Below, in pieces: positions 1 to 9,029 of a DNA stretch of 64,000 nt. Where the stretch lies: positions 19,051 to 83,050 of the forward strand of contig CAKMZB010000009.1 of the NCBI GenBank assembly GCA_929200315.1, in the 5' to 3' direction. A program made the translations under genes and the position numbers. Origin of the DNA: an uncultured Alphaproteobacteria bacterium. Lineage in GTDB: Bacteria; Pseudomonadota; Alphaproteobacteria; Rhizobiales; Rhizobiaceae. The notes below the pieces were generated by a model, which did not search any database, was not told the DNA's origin, and was given only the letters and a program-made list of their open reading frames with translations. Numbering within the stretch: the first letter of the stretch is position 1; every line of letters starts with the position of its first letter.

Positions 1-1444
1 CGTCAATCACTGTATGGGCCTTGGCTGAATAGCCCAAGCGCCTGATATGGTTGGCAACAACACCGCCCAGCAGCGCAAAGCGCAGATAGGCGCGCATGGA
101 TTGGGCAACGGAAATCCAATCGTCACCGGACGCCCCTTCCATGGTCTCAAAACCCTGATCGACAATCATGGAAATCGCCTGATCGTGGGGCGGGTCTATG
201 GGGCCACCGCGGGCATCATGACTGTACCAGGTCCAGCTCGGGCAGCGGGAAATGCCGACCGCATCAATACCCAAGAAGTTACTGACAGCCTTGATGTTTT
301 CTGCCGCTAGTGTGGGGTCAAGCCGCTGTTTTTCCTTGGCAACCTCCCCCGTCGCCAGCGCGGTAAACGCTCCAAGTGCCCGCCTTTGCGCGGAACTTGG
401 AGCAGCCTTCAGGACGTATTTTCCGGCCGTTGCTGCACTCTGATTTTTGCGCCCCATATCGCCAAATTGCGCACGAGCAAACATGTCTGCGCGCTTGGGG
501 ACGCGAGGGACGTTCGGTTCGTCGATATAGGTGGTGGGCTCGTCAACCCGCTTGAGAGTTTCAAAGGGGTGAGCACCATCGACATAGCGGCGTTTACGGT
601 AGGGGTCGTGCGGCTTTGGGCGGATTTTCACATTATCTGCCAACGGCTTATCAACAGCGATATCGAAATCCATCGTCACTGCAGCGAGTCCGAAACGGGA
701 GCCGAGATGGGGGTTGAGGACTTCGCCATTTCGGCTGATTGCGAAACCGGAGGCGACGGCGAGGCGGTTGAGGTTTACGTCGGTTGCCGCCATGGAGTGA
801 GCGCGGGCACTTCGGCCCAAGACCCTGATATAGCTTGCTAAAACTGAAGCCACTTCCGCCGCTCGAAGGCAGGCGCGCAGAGCCTGTGTGCCTTCCATCC
901 AGTCAAAACCGGGTTCATTGGGTTCCGGATCACGACCATATTCTATAGCGATAACAAGGGCATGAGAATGGTTCGGCAGCGGGGCGTCGGGCTTTTCCAT
1001 ATGATCGCGCAGATCGGCTACAATCGTGTCGATACCGGCAGCTAACGTCTTGGTTTGACTAACTTTTAAGGCCTCCGCAAGAGCCTTAACCCGGGTGTTC
1101 TTTATCGGCTCTACAAGCTTTGCGACCGCTGGCAGAGCGCAGGTCGCGGTGATGGAGGCATCATTGAAATAACAAAACGCTTTCAGATGGTTGGCACGTT
1201 CCGCCAAGTCTTCAGGCACGTCGGAGAGGATTGGATGAACAGGACCATCACGGATCGCATCCAGCATCGCCTGATAGTCCCCCATCGCATTGGCGATATT
1301 GGCGACGTTGTCATTGAAAAAACTGGGAATTTCGCCACACGGGACCGCTTCCAGATCCGGAACCATGCCGCAGCGCGGCAACTCTTCACTCTTGTAGAAA
1401 CCCAGATGAACGGGTCGACCCTTGCTGGAAAACCATTTGTTCAC
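1..1444 (-). CDS. Cobalamin-dependent reductive dehalogenase, catabolic (NpRdhA/BhbA-like), N-terminal part, truncated by the window edge
   Basis: A single open frame runs from a GTG at 1444-1442 to the left edge (481 codons) without a stop. The GTG is two codons after an in-frame TAA and has AAGG four bases upstream. The protein has two related halves: an early block with YIRVLGRSARAHS and LNPHLGSRFG, and a later block with SRCPSWTWYSHDA, MEGASGDDWISVAQSMRAYL and NHIRRLGYSAKAH. The second block is the RdhA signature ahead of the cobalamin site and matches the aerobic catabolic enzymes as I remember them. There is no Tat signal, unlike respiratory RdhA, so a cytoplasmic location is likely. 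The two [4Fe-4S] motifs should lie beyond the edge. Known relatives remove halogen from halophenols. The substrate here is unknown. Confidence 0.85.
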   Translation of the reverse strand, partial: MNKWFSSKGRPVHLGFYKSEELPRCGMVPDLEAVPCGEIPSFFNDNVANIANAMGDYQAMLDAIRDGPVHPILSDVPEDLAERANHLKAFCYFNDASITATCALPAVAKLVEPIKNTRVKALAEALKVSQTKTLAAGIDTIVADLRDHMEKPDAPLPNHSHALVIAIEYGRDPEPNEPGFDWMEGTQALRACLRAAEVASVLASYIRVLGRSARAHSMAATDVNLNRLAVASGFAISRNGEVLNPHLGSRFGLAAVTMDFDIAVDKPLADNVKIRPKPHDPYRKRRYVDGAHPFETLKRVDEPTTYIDEPNVPRVPKRADMFARAQFGDMGRKNQSAATAGKYVLKAAPSSAQRRALGAFTALATGEVAKEKQRLDPTLAAENIKAVSNFLGIDAVGISRCPSWTWYSHDARGGPIDPPHDQAISMIVDQGFETMEGASGDDWISVAQSMRAYLRFALLGGVVANHIRRLGYSAKAHTVID

Positions 1445-1614
1445 AGCGCCTTACCCGCAACCTGCATTGGCGAACCAGCAAAAACAGCCGCCAAGCGCTC
1501 CACGCGTTTCGAAATAGGCCCGTTTTCTAGCCAAATAGCCCCGTTGTGTTGGCAAATGCCCCGCTTGTTTCTCAAAACCATTCTCCCCGCTCGCATAAAC
1601 CCAAACACTTCCAC

Positions 1615-2967
1615 TCACGTGCCGCAGAATGTTGCCTGCACCCGCTCTTCCGACAAGGGCGGAGTGGCAAATTCTGCGTGATCGGTGAAGGGCGTCTTCA
1701 GCGCTTCATGCAGCCGCTCGAATGGCACCATATCCCCGTTGACGGCCGCGGTGATAATTTCTTCGACACGATGGTTGCGAGGAATGATCGCCGGGTTCGC
1801 CGCCGCCATGATCTGTTGCGCCTCCTCACCAAGGCGGGCGCGCCAATCGGCACCCCAATCATCATCCGGTACGATGCCGGAATTCAGCGCGCGGAACGTG
1901 TTGGTAAAATCGAGGCTGCGCTCTTCCATGATCGTCAGCAGACGGTTGATCAGCTCTGCGTCGCCCGCCTGCGCGTCGCCAATTCCAATCTTCGCCAGCA
2001 TCGCCTTTTTCTGAGCGATGGCGAAGCGGGTGGAGAATGTGTCGACAATCTCCTGCGCTGCTTCCACCTGCATGACCGGCAGCAGGGCCTGGGCAAATTG
2101 CACCAGGTTCCAATGGGCAATGTGAGGTTGGTTGCCGTAGGCATAGCGGCCGCCTTCATCAATAGATGAGAAGACCCGGTTGAGTGCAAAATCGTCCATG
2201 AAGGCGCAGGGACCGTAGTCGATCGTCTCACCGGAAATGGAGACGTTGTCAGTGTTCATCACGCCGTGGATGAAGCCGATACTCATCCATTTGGCGACCA
2301 GCTCCGCCTGTGCGCCAACAACGGCATCGAGCAATCCGGCAGGGCCATCCGCTTCTGGCCAGAGCCGTTTGATCGCATAGGCCGTGAGGCGCTCCAGGGC
2401 GTCTTTGTCTTCGCGAATGGCGAAATATTGAAACGTCCCGACCCGCAGGTGTGAGCGTGCAACCCGCGTCAGCACCGCGCCGGGGAGCGGAGCTTCGCGG
2501 ATGATGGTTTCGCCCGTGGCGACGGCGGCGAGCGCGCGGGTCGTCGGCACGCCGAGGGCGGCCATGGCTTCGCTGATGAGATATTCCCGCAGCACCGGCC
2601 CGATCCAGGCCCGCCCGTCACCCCTGCGGGAGAAAGGCGTTGGGCCGGAGCCCTTCAGTTGCACATCGTAAATCGTGCCATCAGCTTCAACCTCGCCGAG
2701 CAGCAACGCCCGCCCATCCCCAAGCTGCGGCGACCAATTGCCGAATTGCTGGCCTGCATAGGCCATGGCGATGGGGGTGGAGGTGTCGGCAACAGAATTT
2801 CCCGCGAGAACCTGCAACCCCTCGTCGCTGTGGAGTGCGGTAAGGTTGAGATGTTCCGCAAACGGAGTGTTGAAAGCGAGCCAGGACGGAGCGGCGACAG
2901 GTGTCGGGTCGAGGCGCGCGTGAAAGCGGTCCGGGAGGGAAGCATAGGAGTTCTGGAAAGCAATCAT
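1615..2967 (-). CDS. selO: Protein adenylyltransferase SelO (YdiU/UPF0061 family)
   Basis: A protein of 450 residues when started at the ATG at 2967. A longer frame to 3102 runs through a REP-like repeat and looks spurious. SelO is a pseudokinase-fold enzyme that transfers AMP from ATP to Ser/Thr/Tyr residues and has been linked to redox homeostasis. Visible family motifs include AYAGQQFGNWSPQLGDGRA, QLKGSGPTPFSRRGDGRA, LREYLISEAM and HGVMNTDNVSISGETIDYGP (nucleotide and metal binding). The C-terminus ends FCGT, close to the YCGT end of family members that carry no selenocysteine. It stands alone between the rdhA fragment and the REP doublet, all on the minus strand. Confidence 0.93.
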   Translation of the reverse strand: MIAFQNSYASLPDRFHARLDPTPVAAPSWLAFNTPFAEHLNLTALHSDEGLQVLAGNSVADTSTPIAMAYAGQQFGNWSPQLGDGRALLLGEVEADGTIYDVQLKGSGPTPFSRRGDGRAWIGPVLREYLISEAMAALGVPTTRALAAVATGETIIREAPLPGAVLTRVARSHLRVGTFQYFAIREDKDALERLTAYAIKRLWPEADGPAGLLDAVVGAQAELVAKWMSIGFIHGVMNTDNVSISGETIDYGPCAFMDDFALNRVFSSIDEGGRYAYGNQPHIAHWNLVQFAQALLPVMQVEAAQEIVDTFSTRFAIAQKKAMLAKIGIGDAQAGDAELINRLLTIMEERSLDFTNTFRALNSGIVPDDDWGADWRARLGEEAQQIMAAANPAIIPRNHRVEEIITAAVNGDMVPFERLHEALKTPFTDHAEFATPPLSEERVQATFCGT

Positions 2968-3075
2968 GGGGTGAGTATAAGCGTTCGGGGTTTTGCGCAC
3001 AGCCCCCCACCCGAAAGGGCCCGCCATTTCGACCTCCCCTCCAGGGAGAGGTTGGAACGGCATCGGCCGCCACGT

Positions 3076-3153
3076 GTCATTCCCGCGCAGGCGGGAATCC
3101 ATGTCGACAAGGAGCGCGACATTCAGATGGATCCCCGCCTGCGCGGGGATGAC
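3076..3153. repeat. REP-like palindromic doublet, two inverted copies
   Basis: Copy A (3076-3101) and copy B (3128-3153) are 26-bp units in opposite orientation separated by 26 bp. Each is a short palindrome around GCGCAGGC or its complement. They differ at two positions that pair with each other: A has TTCCCGC/GCGGGAA and B has TCCCCGC/GCGGGGA. The unit is the widespread proteobacterial repeat that gives the peptide DSRLRGND when translated. It sits between hemC-like and selO and could act as a transcript stabiliser or terminator. Confidence 0.8.
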
Positions 3154-3193
3154 ACTGCATTTGGGGCATTATTCCAAAAAAGGTCCGCTTACC

Positions 3194-4171
3194 CTAAACC
3201 CGGCTCTCCGCAATCAGCGCATCTGCACCTTTGTCCCGCAGGGCCAGCGCGACCCGGCGACCCAGTTCTCTGGGGTAGCCTGCATCGCCCTCGGCGGTGT
3301 TCCGCACCACGGTCTTACCGTCGAGCGACATGACTGCTGCTTCCAGCCGCATTGTCTTGCTGGCGATCTCGGCGTGGGCGGCGATGGGGCTGTTGCAGTG
3401 GCCGTCGAGAACCCAGAGCACTTCGCGCTCGCACTCGGCGCGGGCACGGGCATCGGCATCATCGATAAGGGCGAGTTTGGCTCGCGTGTCCCAGTCCCGC
3501 GCGGCACATTCCACCGCGACAATACCCTGGCCGACAGCGGGGAGCATTTCAGCAATCGTAAAGGTGTGGTCGATGCGGTTGGCGGCGTTAACCCGTGCCA
3601 ATCCGGCGGTGGCGAGGAGGATGGCATCGGCTGGTTCCGTCACACCACCACCCGGCAAATCCTGCCCCCTGCCTTCATCAAGCTTGGCGATACGAGTATC
3701 TGCCGCACCGCGGAAATGGATCACGTCAATCTGCGGAAAAGTCTCGCGGATGAGCGCCCCACGGCGGACGGAATTGGTGCCGACGTGGTAGCCTCTGCCA
3801 CCATCTTTGCGCAGTTCTTCCAACGTCAAGCCGGGGCGCAGGATTAGACTATCAGTGGGGTCATCGCGGGTCAGATACGCGCCGATCACCAGCTCCGGCA
3901 CTTCCTCATTGCCAGGCATGTCTTTCAAAGAATGCATCGCCGCCTGGCTGCGGCCGGCGAGGATGTCGGCGCGAATTTCAGCAACGAAAGCACCGCCCTT
4001 ACCGCCGTGGCGGTCGAGACGGGAAACCTGATCGCGGTCACCACTTGACGCTGTTTCTGCAAGACCAACCTCAAGCCCCGGCACCACCGCACGCAAGCGG
4101 TCCGCGACTTCCCGTGTCTGGGCGAGGGCCATGGTGGAACGGCGTGTTGCGATGAGAAATTTTGCGTTCAC
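3194..4171 (-). CDS. hemC: Divergent hydroxymethylbilane synthase (porphobilinogen deaminase) family protein
   Basis: A 325-residue protein starting at GTG 4171, in a GTGA overlap with the kynU stop. HemC condenses four porphobilinogens into hydroxymethylbilane for haem and corrinoid synthesis. The catalytic Asp is present at residue 84 (HSLKDMP), and the dipyrromethane-cofactor Cys at 259 (LDGHCNSPI). Other signatures are altered: HGGKGGAFVAEIRAD replaces the usual GGKGLFTKE, GTNSVRR replaces GTSSLRR, RGAADTR replaces RGNVxTR, and there is a short insert near 168-180. This could be the cell's only HemC or a specialised paralogue. Placement in an xylA-kynU operon is unusual for a haem gene. 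The family assignment is firm and the exact role less so. Confidence 0.8.
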   Translation of the reverse strand: MNAKFLIATRRSTMALAQTREVADRLRAVVPGLEVGLAETASSGDRDQVSRLDRHGGKGGAFVAEIRADILAGRSQAAMHSLKDMPGNEEVPELVIGAYLTRDDPTDSLILRPGLTLEELRKDGGRGYHVGTNSVRRGALIRETFPQIDVIHFRGAADTRIAKLDEGRGQDLPGGGVTEPADAILLATAGLARVNAANRIDHTFTIAEMLPAVGQGIVAVECAARDWDTRAKLALIDDADARARAECEREVLWVLDGHCNSPIAAHAEIASKTMRLEAAVMSLDGKTVVRNTAEGDAGYPRELGRRVALALRDKGADALIAESRV

Positions 4172-5370
4172 GTCACCGCCTTGCGGGTCAGAAATTCAGG
4201 GCGATTCCACGCCTCGCTCGCCACAATTTCGGCAAGCTCGTCGGCGGCACTTAGCACATCGGCGCGGGAATTGTAGAGCGGTGCAAAACCGAAACGCAGA
4301 ATATCCGGCGCCCGGAAATCACCAACAACACCCCGGGCGATTAAGGCCTGCATGACGGCGTAACCTTCTGCGTGGTGCAGGGAAATCTGGCTGCCTCTCT
4401 TCTGCGGATCGGGGTCACTGGCCAGCTGCAGGTCGGTCTTGTCCAGCACACGTTCAACGAAGCCCTGCGACAGCGCGATGGAGCGGGCGCGGATATCCGC
4501 CATCTCGACGCCGTCAAAGACATCAAGCGCAGTCTCCAGCGCCGCCATCTGCACAATAGGCGGGGTGCCGACACGGAAGCGGGAAATGCCCGGGCCGGGG
4601 CGGTAGGCCTGCTCAAAGGCAAAGGGCGCGGCGTGACCAAGCCAACCGGCAAGCACCGGGCGGGCTGTCTCGCAATGGTCTTCCCGTGCATGAATGAAGG
4701 CCGGCGCGCCGGGACCACCATTGAGATATTTATAGGTGCAGCCGACAGCAAAATCCGCCTCACACCCGGCAAGGTCGACCACCACCGCACCCGCGGAATG
4801 AGCCAAATCCCAGACCGTCAAAGCGCCAATATCATGGGCAGCCTTTGTCAACGCGGCCATGTCATGCATCCGGCCGGAACGGTAATCAACATGGGTAAGC
4901 ATCAGCACGGCGACATCATCGCCAATACGGTCCGCCACCTCTTCCGGCTCAACAATCACCAGTTCGTGCCCCTGCCCCAGCGTCTCCAGCAAGGCCTGCG
5001 CCATGTAGAGATCGGAGGGGAAGTTGCCGCTATCAGTGAGCACAACTTTGCGGTCAGGCCGCAGGGAAAGAGCAGCTGCAAGAGCCTGGTAAAGGCGGAT
5101 CGAGAGTGTTTCGCCAACAAGGGTCGTGCCCTTCGGCGCTCCAATCAGGTGGCCAATGCGGTCTCCCTGAATGAGCGGCTGGTCCATCCAACCCTCGCCA
5201 TCAGCACCGCCGGCGTTCCAGCCGCCAATGAGCAGCTTACCCCATTCTTCCTTGAGCATGGAATCCACCCGCGCACGCGCGGCCTTGGGCAGGGGTCCAA
5301 GGGAATTGCCATCGAGATAGGTTACGCCTTCGGGAAGGTCGAAAGCGTCCAGGGCAAGCGCTTCAAACAT
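4168..5370 (-). CDS. kynU: Kynureninase
   Basis: A 400-residue PLP-dependent enzyme of fold type I. It hydrolyses kynurenine to anthranilate and alanine in tryptophan breakdown. The N-terminal [12 protein letters not shown] and the PLP-lysine segment [15 protein letters not shown] are diagnostic. [21 protein letters not shown] precedes the lysine as in characterised kynureninases. The ATG at 5370 overlaps the end of xylA by 8 bp. An upstream extension in the same frame lies wholly inside xylA and is rejected. The stop overlaps the hemC-like GTG by 3 bases, so the three genes are probably translated from one message. No kynA or kynB was seen in the window. Confidence 0.92.
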   Translation of the reverse strand: MFEALALDAFDLPEGVTYLDGNSLGPLPKAARARVDSMLKEEWGKLLIGGWNAGGADGEGWMDQPLIQGDRIGHLIGAPKGTTLVGETLSIRLYQALAAALSLRPDRKVVLTDSGNFPSDLYMAQALLETLGQGHELVIVEPEEVADRIGDDVAVLMLTHVDYRSGRMHDMAALTKAAHDIGALTVWDLAHSAGAVVVDLAGCEADFAVGCTYKYLNGGPGAPAFIHAREDHCETARPVLAGWLGHAAPFAFEQAYRPGPGISRFRVGTPPIVQMAALETALDVFDGVEMADIRARSIALSQGFVERVLDKTDLQLASDPDPQKRGSQISLHHAEGYAVMQALIARGVVGDFRAPDILRFGFAPLYNSRADVLSAADELAEIVASEAWNRPEFLTRKAVT

Positions 5371-6685
5371 AGCGATTGACGACGTTTTCAAGCCATTCCT
5401 GACGACCGGATTTGGGTTTGGGGTTGACGTCGGCGGCCTCCACCCAGGCCACGATTTCAGACAATGTGCGCTTCCCTTCCAGCATCTGTTTGGCACCGCT
5501 TTGGTCCCAGCCAGCGTAACGCTCTTCAACAAACCCATCCAGCACGCCGTCTTCCAGCATGGCATGGGCAGCTTTCAGGCCCCGTGCGCAAACGTCCATG
5601 CCGCCGACATGGGCGTGAAGAAGGTCAGAAGCATCAAGGCTCTGGCGCCGCAGCTTGGCATCAAAATTTGTGCCGCCCGTGGTGAAACCACCACCCTTCA
5701 GGATGTGATAATACGCGAGTGCAACTTCCGGCACATTGTTGGGAAACTGGTCCGTGTCCCAGCCGGACTGCATGTCGTTGCGGTTCATGTCGATGGAGCC
5801 GAAAACGCCAAGCGCCTGCGCCAAGGCAATCTCGTGCTCAAAGGAATGACCGGCAAGGATCGCATGGCCCTGCTCCAGATTGAGCTTCACTTCGTTTTCA
5901 AGGCCGTGGCGCTTCAGGAAGCCGTAGCAGGTGGCAACGTCATAATCATATTGGTGCTTGGTGGGTTCCTGCGGCTTTGGTTCCAACAAGATCGCGCCGT
6001 TAAAACCGATCTTGTGTTTGTACTCCACCACCATGTTGAGGAAGCGGCCCAGCTGCGCGTCTTCGCGTGCAAGATCTGTGTTGAGCAGCGTCTCATAGCC
6101 CTCACGCCCGCCCCAAAGAACGTAGTTCTCACCGTTCAGGCGATGGGTGGCATCCATGCAGGTTTTCACCGTAGCCGCACCAAAAGCAAAGACTTCCGGG
6201 TCCGGGTTGGTCGCAGCACCCGCCATATAACGGCGGTGGGAGAAGAGGTTTGCTGTGCCCCAAAGCAGCTTCACGCCGGTGGCTGCCATCTTCTCCTCAA
6301 AGAGGTCGACAATCGCATTCAGGTTCGCCGTGTTTTGCGCAAAGCTCTCACCTTCCGGGCGCACATCAGCGTCGTGGAAGCAGAAATAGGGCGCGCCGAG
6401 GGCGGTGAACATTTCAAACGCAACATCTGCCTTCAATTTGGCAGCTTCCATCGGGTCGGCAATCTGGTCCTCAAACCACGGCCGTTCAAAGGTCTGCCCG
6501 CCAAACGGATCACCCCCCGGCCAGGCAAAATTGTGCCAATAGCAAACCGCAAAGCGCAAATGTTCGGCCATGGTCTTGCCGCCGAGAACTTCGTTTGGAT
6601 CATAATGGCGGAAGGCTAACGCATCCGCGGAGGCATCCGGGTCGTGGGCGATGGTGGTGATGTCGCCGAAAAAGCCAGTGCTCAT
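5363..6685 (-). CDS. xylA: Xylose isomerase
   Basis: A 440-residue protein, the usual length for class II xylose isomerases. It interconverts D-xylose and D-xylulose using two divalent metals. Signatures include [15 protein letters not shown] (catalytic His region), [28 protein letters not shown] and [17 protein letters not shown]. The ATG at 6685 is preceded by an AGGGAG ribosome-binding site; a longer frame to 6748 lacks one. It is the first gene of the xylA-kynU-hemC-like unit and is transcribed away from glpD, so the 152-bp gap at 6686-6837 should hold both promoters. No xylB or xylose transporter lies next to it. Confidence 0.95.
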   Translation of the reverse strand: MSTGFFGDITTIAHDPDASADALAFRHYDPNEVLGGKTMAEHLRFAVCYWHNFAWPGGDPFGGQTFERPWFEDQIADPMEAAKLKADVAFEMFTALGAPYFCFHDADVRPEGESFAQNTANLNAIVDLFEEKMAATGVKLLWGTANLFSHRRYMAGAATNPDPEVFAFGAATVKTCMDATHRLNGENYVLWGGREGYETLLNTDLAREDAQLGRFLNMVVEYKHKIGFNGAILLEPKPQEPTKHQYDYDVATCYGFLKRHGLENEVKLNLEQGHAILAGHSFEHEIALAQALGVFGSIDMNRNDMQSGWDTDQFPNNVPEVALAYYHILKGGGFTTGGTNFDAKLRRQSLDASDLLHAHVGGMDVCARGLKAAHAMLEDGVLDGFVEERYAGWDQSGAKQMLEGKRTLSEIVAWVEAADVNPKPKSGRQEWLENVVNRYV

Positions 6686-6837
6686 GCTAAAATCTCCCTT
6701 ACAGGTTACCAGATCGCCTGCGGCGTTCTTGAAGCACCTGAGTTGCAAGACGGCAACGCATCACGCGCGTTCTACAGTATCGCAACCGGCTTTCCCCCTG
6801 CTAAGGGAAGGCAAAGACTGACTGGAACTCTTGTCAC

Positions 6838-8334
6838 ATGACCAAACACGTGGACGTCTTCATCATCGGAGGCGGGATCAATGGGGTGGGCATTGCCCGT
6901 GACGCGGCAGGGCGCGGCTATTCGGTCGCGCTTTGCGAGAAGGAAGATTTGGCCTCCGGCACCTCCAACTGGTCCTCCAAGCTGGTCCATGGCGGGGTGC
7001 GCTATCTGGAGCATTACGAGTTCGGCCTGGTGCGCAAGGCGCTGAAAGAGCGCGAAGTCCTGTGGGCCGCCGCACCACACATCGTTCGCCCCATGCGCTT
7101 TATCCTGCCCCATCACAAGGACTTGCGCCCGGCCTGGCTGCTGCGCCTTGGTCTATTTCTCTACGACCACATTGGTGGGCGCAAATTGTTGCCTGCCACC
7201 AAGACGGTGGATCTGAAAAACGGCCCTTTCGGCAAACCGCTGAAAGCCATGTTTACCAAAGGTTTTCAATATTCTGATGCCCAGGTGGATGATGCCCGCC
7301 TCGTTGTGCTGAACGCAATGGACGCGCAGACCCAGGGCGCTGAAATCGCAACCCATCGCGAAGTCACCAGCGCGCGGCGCGAGGGCGAGCATTGGCACAT
7401 CGACACCCGCAACGAGGACGGCACGGAGGTCGATTACACGGCCTCCGTCATCGTCAACGCTGCCGGGCCGTGGGTCGACATAGTGCTGGGAGAGACTTTC
7501 GGGGCCAACGATGCCTCCAACATCCGCCTTGTCAAAGGCAGTCACATCGTGGTGCCCGCGCTTTTTGAGCACGACAACGCCTATATCTTCCAGAACGCCG
7601 ACGAGCGCATCATCTTCGCCATTCCCTGGCGCGAGGGCACAACGCTGATTGGCACAACGGATGAGGATTTTGAGGGTAATCCGCGCGATGCCAAGATCTC
7701 GCAGGCCGAGACGGACTACCTTTGTGCAGCGGCAAGCGAATATTTTGAAAAACCCATCACGCCGGACACGATCGTGTGGACCTATGCAGGTGTGCGTCCG
7801 CTTTATGATGACGGCGCAAGCGCAGCGCAGGAAGCCACCCGCGACTACATCTTCCGCCGCGACGGCCAAACAGGCGAAGTGCCGCTGCTCAACATTTTTG
7901 GCGGCAAGATCACCACCTATCGCGAATTGTCGGAAAAAATGCTGGCGTCCATCGAAGACGAGCTAGGCCGCCGAGGTCGCCCGTGGACCTCCCGTGCCCC
8001 GCTGCCGGGCGGCGATTTTCCGGTACAGGGTTTCGACCAACTCGTGGCACAAACCCAGCGCCGCTACCCGTTCCTGACCGACGAGTTGACCGTGCGGCTG
8101 TGCCGAAATTACGGAACCAGGGTCACGCAGGTGCTGGGCAATGCTGAAGCCGAAAAGCAACTCGGCAAGCATTTTGGCGCCGGGCTCTACGAGGTGGAAG
8201 TGCGTTATCTGATGACCAATGAATGGGCGCAGACGGCGACAGATGTGGTTGAACGCCGCACTAAATTACTGCTGCGCATGACCAAACGACAGATCAACGC
8301 GCTGGAGAAGTGGATGGCGGCTGAGAGCGGATGA
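6838..8334 (+). CDS. glpD: Aerobic glycerol-3-phosphate dehydrogenase
   Basis: A 498-residue FAD-dependent enzyme oxidising sn-glycerol-3-phosphate to dihydroxyacetone phosphate and passing electrons to the quinone pool at the cytoplasmic membrane. An N-terminal FAD-binding Rossmann motif (FIIGGGINGVGIARDAAGRG) is followed by the GlpD block SGTSNWSSKLVHGGVRYLE. Further family segments are IFAIPWREGTTLIGTTDEDF and IFGGKITTYRELSEK. The C-terminal domain after about residue 390 is the GlpD helical cap. Length and motifs are complete. It is divergent from xylA. No glpK or glpF is adjacent. A decayed GIY-YIG gene follows after one base. Confidence 0.95.
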   Translation: MTKHVDVFIIGGGINGVGIARDAAGRGYSVALCEKEDLASGTSNWSSKLVHGGVRYLEHYEFGLVRKALKEREVLWAAAPHIVRPMRFILPHHKDLRPAWLLRLGLFLYDHIGGRKLLPATKTVDLKNGPFGKPLKAMFTKGFQYSDAQVDDARLVVLNAMDAQTQGAEIATHREVTSARREGEHWHIDTRNEDGTEVDYTASVIVNAAGPWVDIVLGETFGANDASNIRLVKGSHIVVPALFEHDNAYIFQNADERIIFAIPWREGTTLIGTTDEDFEGNPRDAKISQAETDYLCAAASEYFEKPITPDTIVWTYAGVRPLYDDGASAAQEATRDYIFRRDGQTGEVPLLNIFGGKITTYRELSEKMLASIEDELGRRGRPWTSRAPLPGGDFPVQGFDQLVAQTQRRYPFLTDELTVRLCRNYGTRVTQVLGNAEAEKQLGKHFGAGLYEVEVRYLMTNEWAQTATDVVERRTKLLLRMTKRQINALEKWMAAESG

Positions 8335-8335
8335 G

Positions 8336-8614
8336 GTGGCGGGTTATGCCTACATCATGGCATCGCAACGCAACGGCACGCTCTATACCGGTGTGACTAC
8401 AGATATCGCCCAAAGAGCCTATGAGCACCGCGAAGGCCTGCTGCCCGGCTTCACCTGCAAGCATGGATGCCATCTGCTGGTTTAGTACGAGGAGCATTTC
8501 GACATTCGTGACGCCATTCTGCGCGAGAAAAACATCAAGCGATATTATCGAAAGTGGAAGTTGAACTTGATCGAAGAGATGAATCCCGAATGGCGGGATT
8601 TGTTTGAAGAATTC
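8336..8614 (+). pseudogene. GIY-YIG nuclease family gene with an in-frame amber stop
   Basis: From a GTG at 8336 the frame encodes AGYAYIMASQRNGTLYTGVT, the GIY-YIG core as found in YhbQ/UPF0213-type small endonucleases. After CKHGCHLLV there is a TAG at 8483-8485. The same frame then continues with YEEHFDIRDAILREKNIKRY and IEEMNPEWRDLFEE, the expected remainder of the family. The most economical reading is a single nonsense mutation. The C-terminal end merges in frame into an IS5-type transposase fragment at about 8606-8614, so the natural stop is lost. It sits directly behind glpD at the left edge of the accessory island. Confidence 0.82.
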
Positions 8615-9000
8615 GGCAGGTGGTCAAGCGTCTATCGCCAGTTCCGGCGCTGGACGCTGGCTGGCTTGTGAAAGATGGTCCTGGAGGACTTCAATGAAAG
8701 TGGCGTTATGCCCAATCAGGTTCAGATGATTGATAGCACGGTGATCCGGACGCACCATCTTGCCGCTGGCGCAAAAGGGGGACTCAAAAAGAAGGTTTTG
8801 GCCGCTCAAAAGATGGCCCTACGACCAACATCCACGTCATTGCCAACGCTCACGGATTGCCTGTCAGAGCCGAAATAGCCGACGGTGAAATCTCCGATTT
8901 CAAATATCTCTATATGTATTGGTCGACGACGATCTTCCTGCTGCTAGAGTATTTCTGGCTGACCGTGACCAATACAGCGATCATATTCGCAAGCGGCGCA
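8612..9000 (+). pseudogene. IS5-family transposase relic, middle and C-terminal fragment
   Basis: Three frames together give parts of an IS5-family DDE transposase: FGRWSSVYRQFRRWTLAGL, then MIDSTVIRTHHLAAGAKGGL (first catalytic Asp region), then GRSKDGPTTNIHVIANAHGL, then DDLPAARVFLADRDQYSDHIR (second Asp region). A TGA at 8669-8671 replaces an expected Trp codon, and frameshifts fall near 8805 and 8910. The N-terminal part is missing here but is found at 11640-11790, about 2.6 kb downstream on the same strand. The C-terminal catalytic Glu region and right terminal repeat were not recognised, so the element is dead. Confidence 0.8.
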
Positions 9001-9029
9001 CATTTGGGTCAGGAGTTCGTCAACATAAC

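Noticed and set aside
386..841. Open plus-strand frames at 47-310, 386-841 and 1187-1681
   Set aside because: They lie antisense to the reductive dehalogenase frame, have no family signatures, and the minus-strand reading shows clear homology.
2968..3102. N-terminal extension of SelO to 3102
   Set aside because: It translates the REP-like repeat (DSRLRGND peptide) and lacks similarity to SelO.
8675..8878. A 67-residue plus-strand frame that could be taken for a small gene
   Set aside because: It is one frame of the decayed IS5-type transposase; the adjoining frames continue the same protein.
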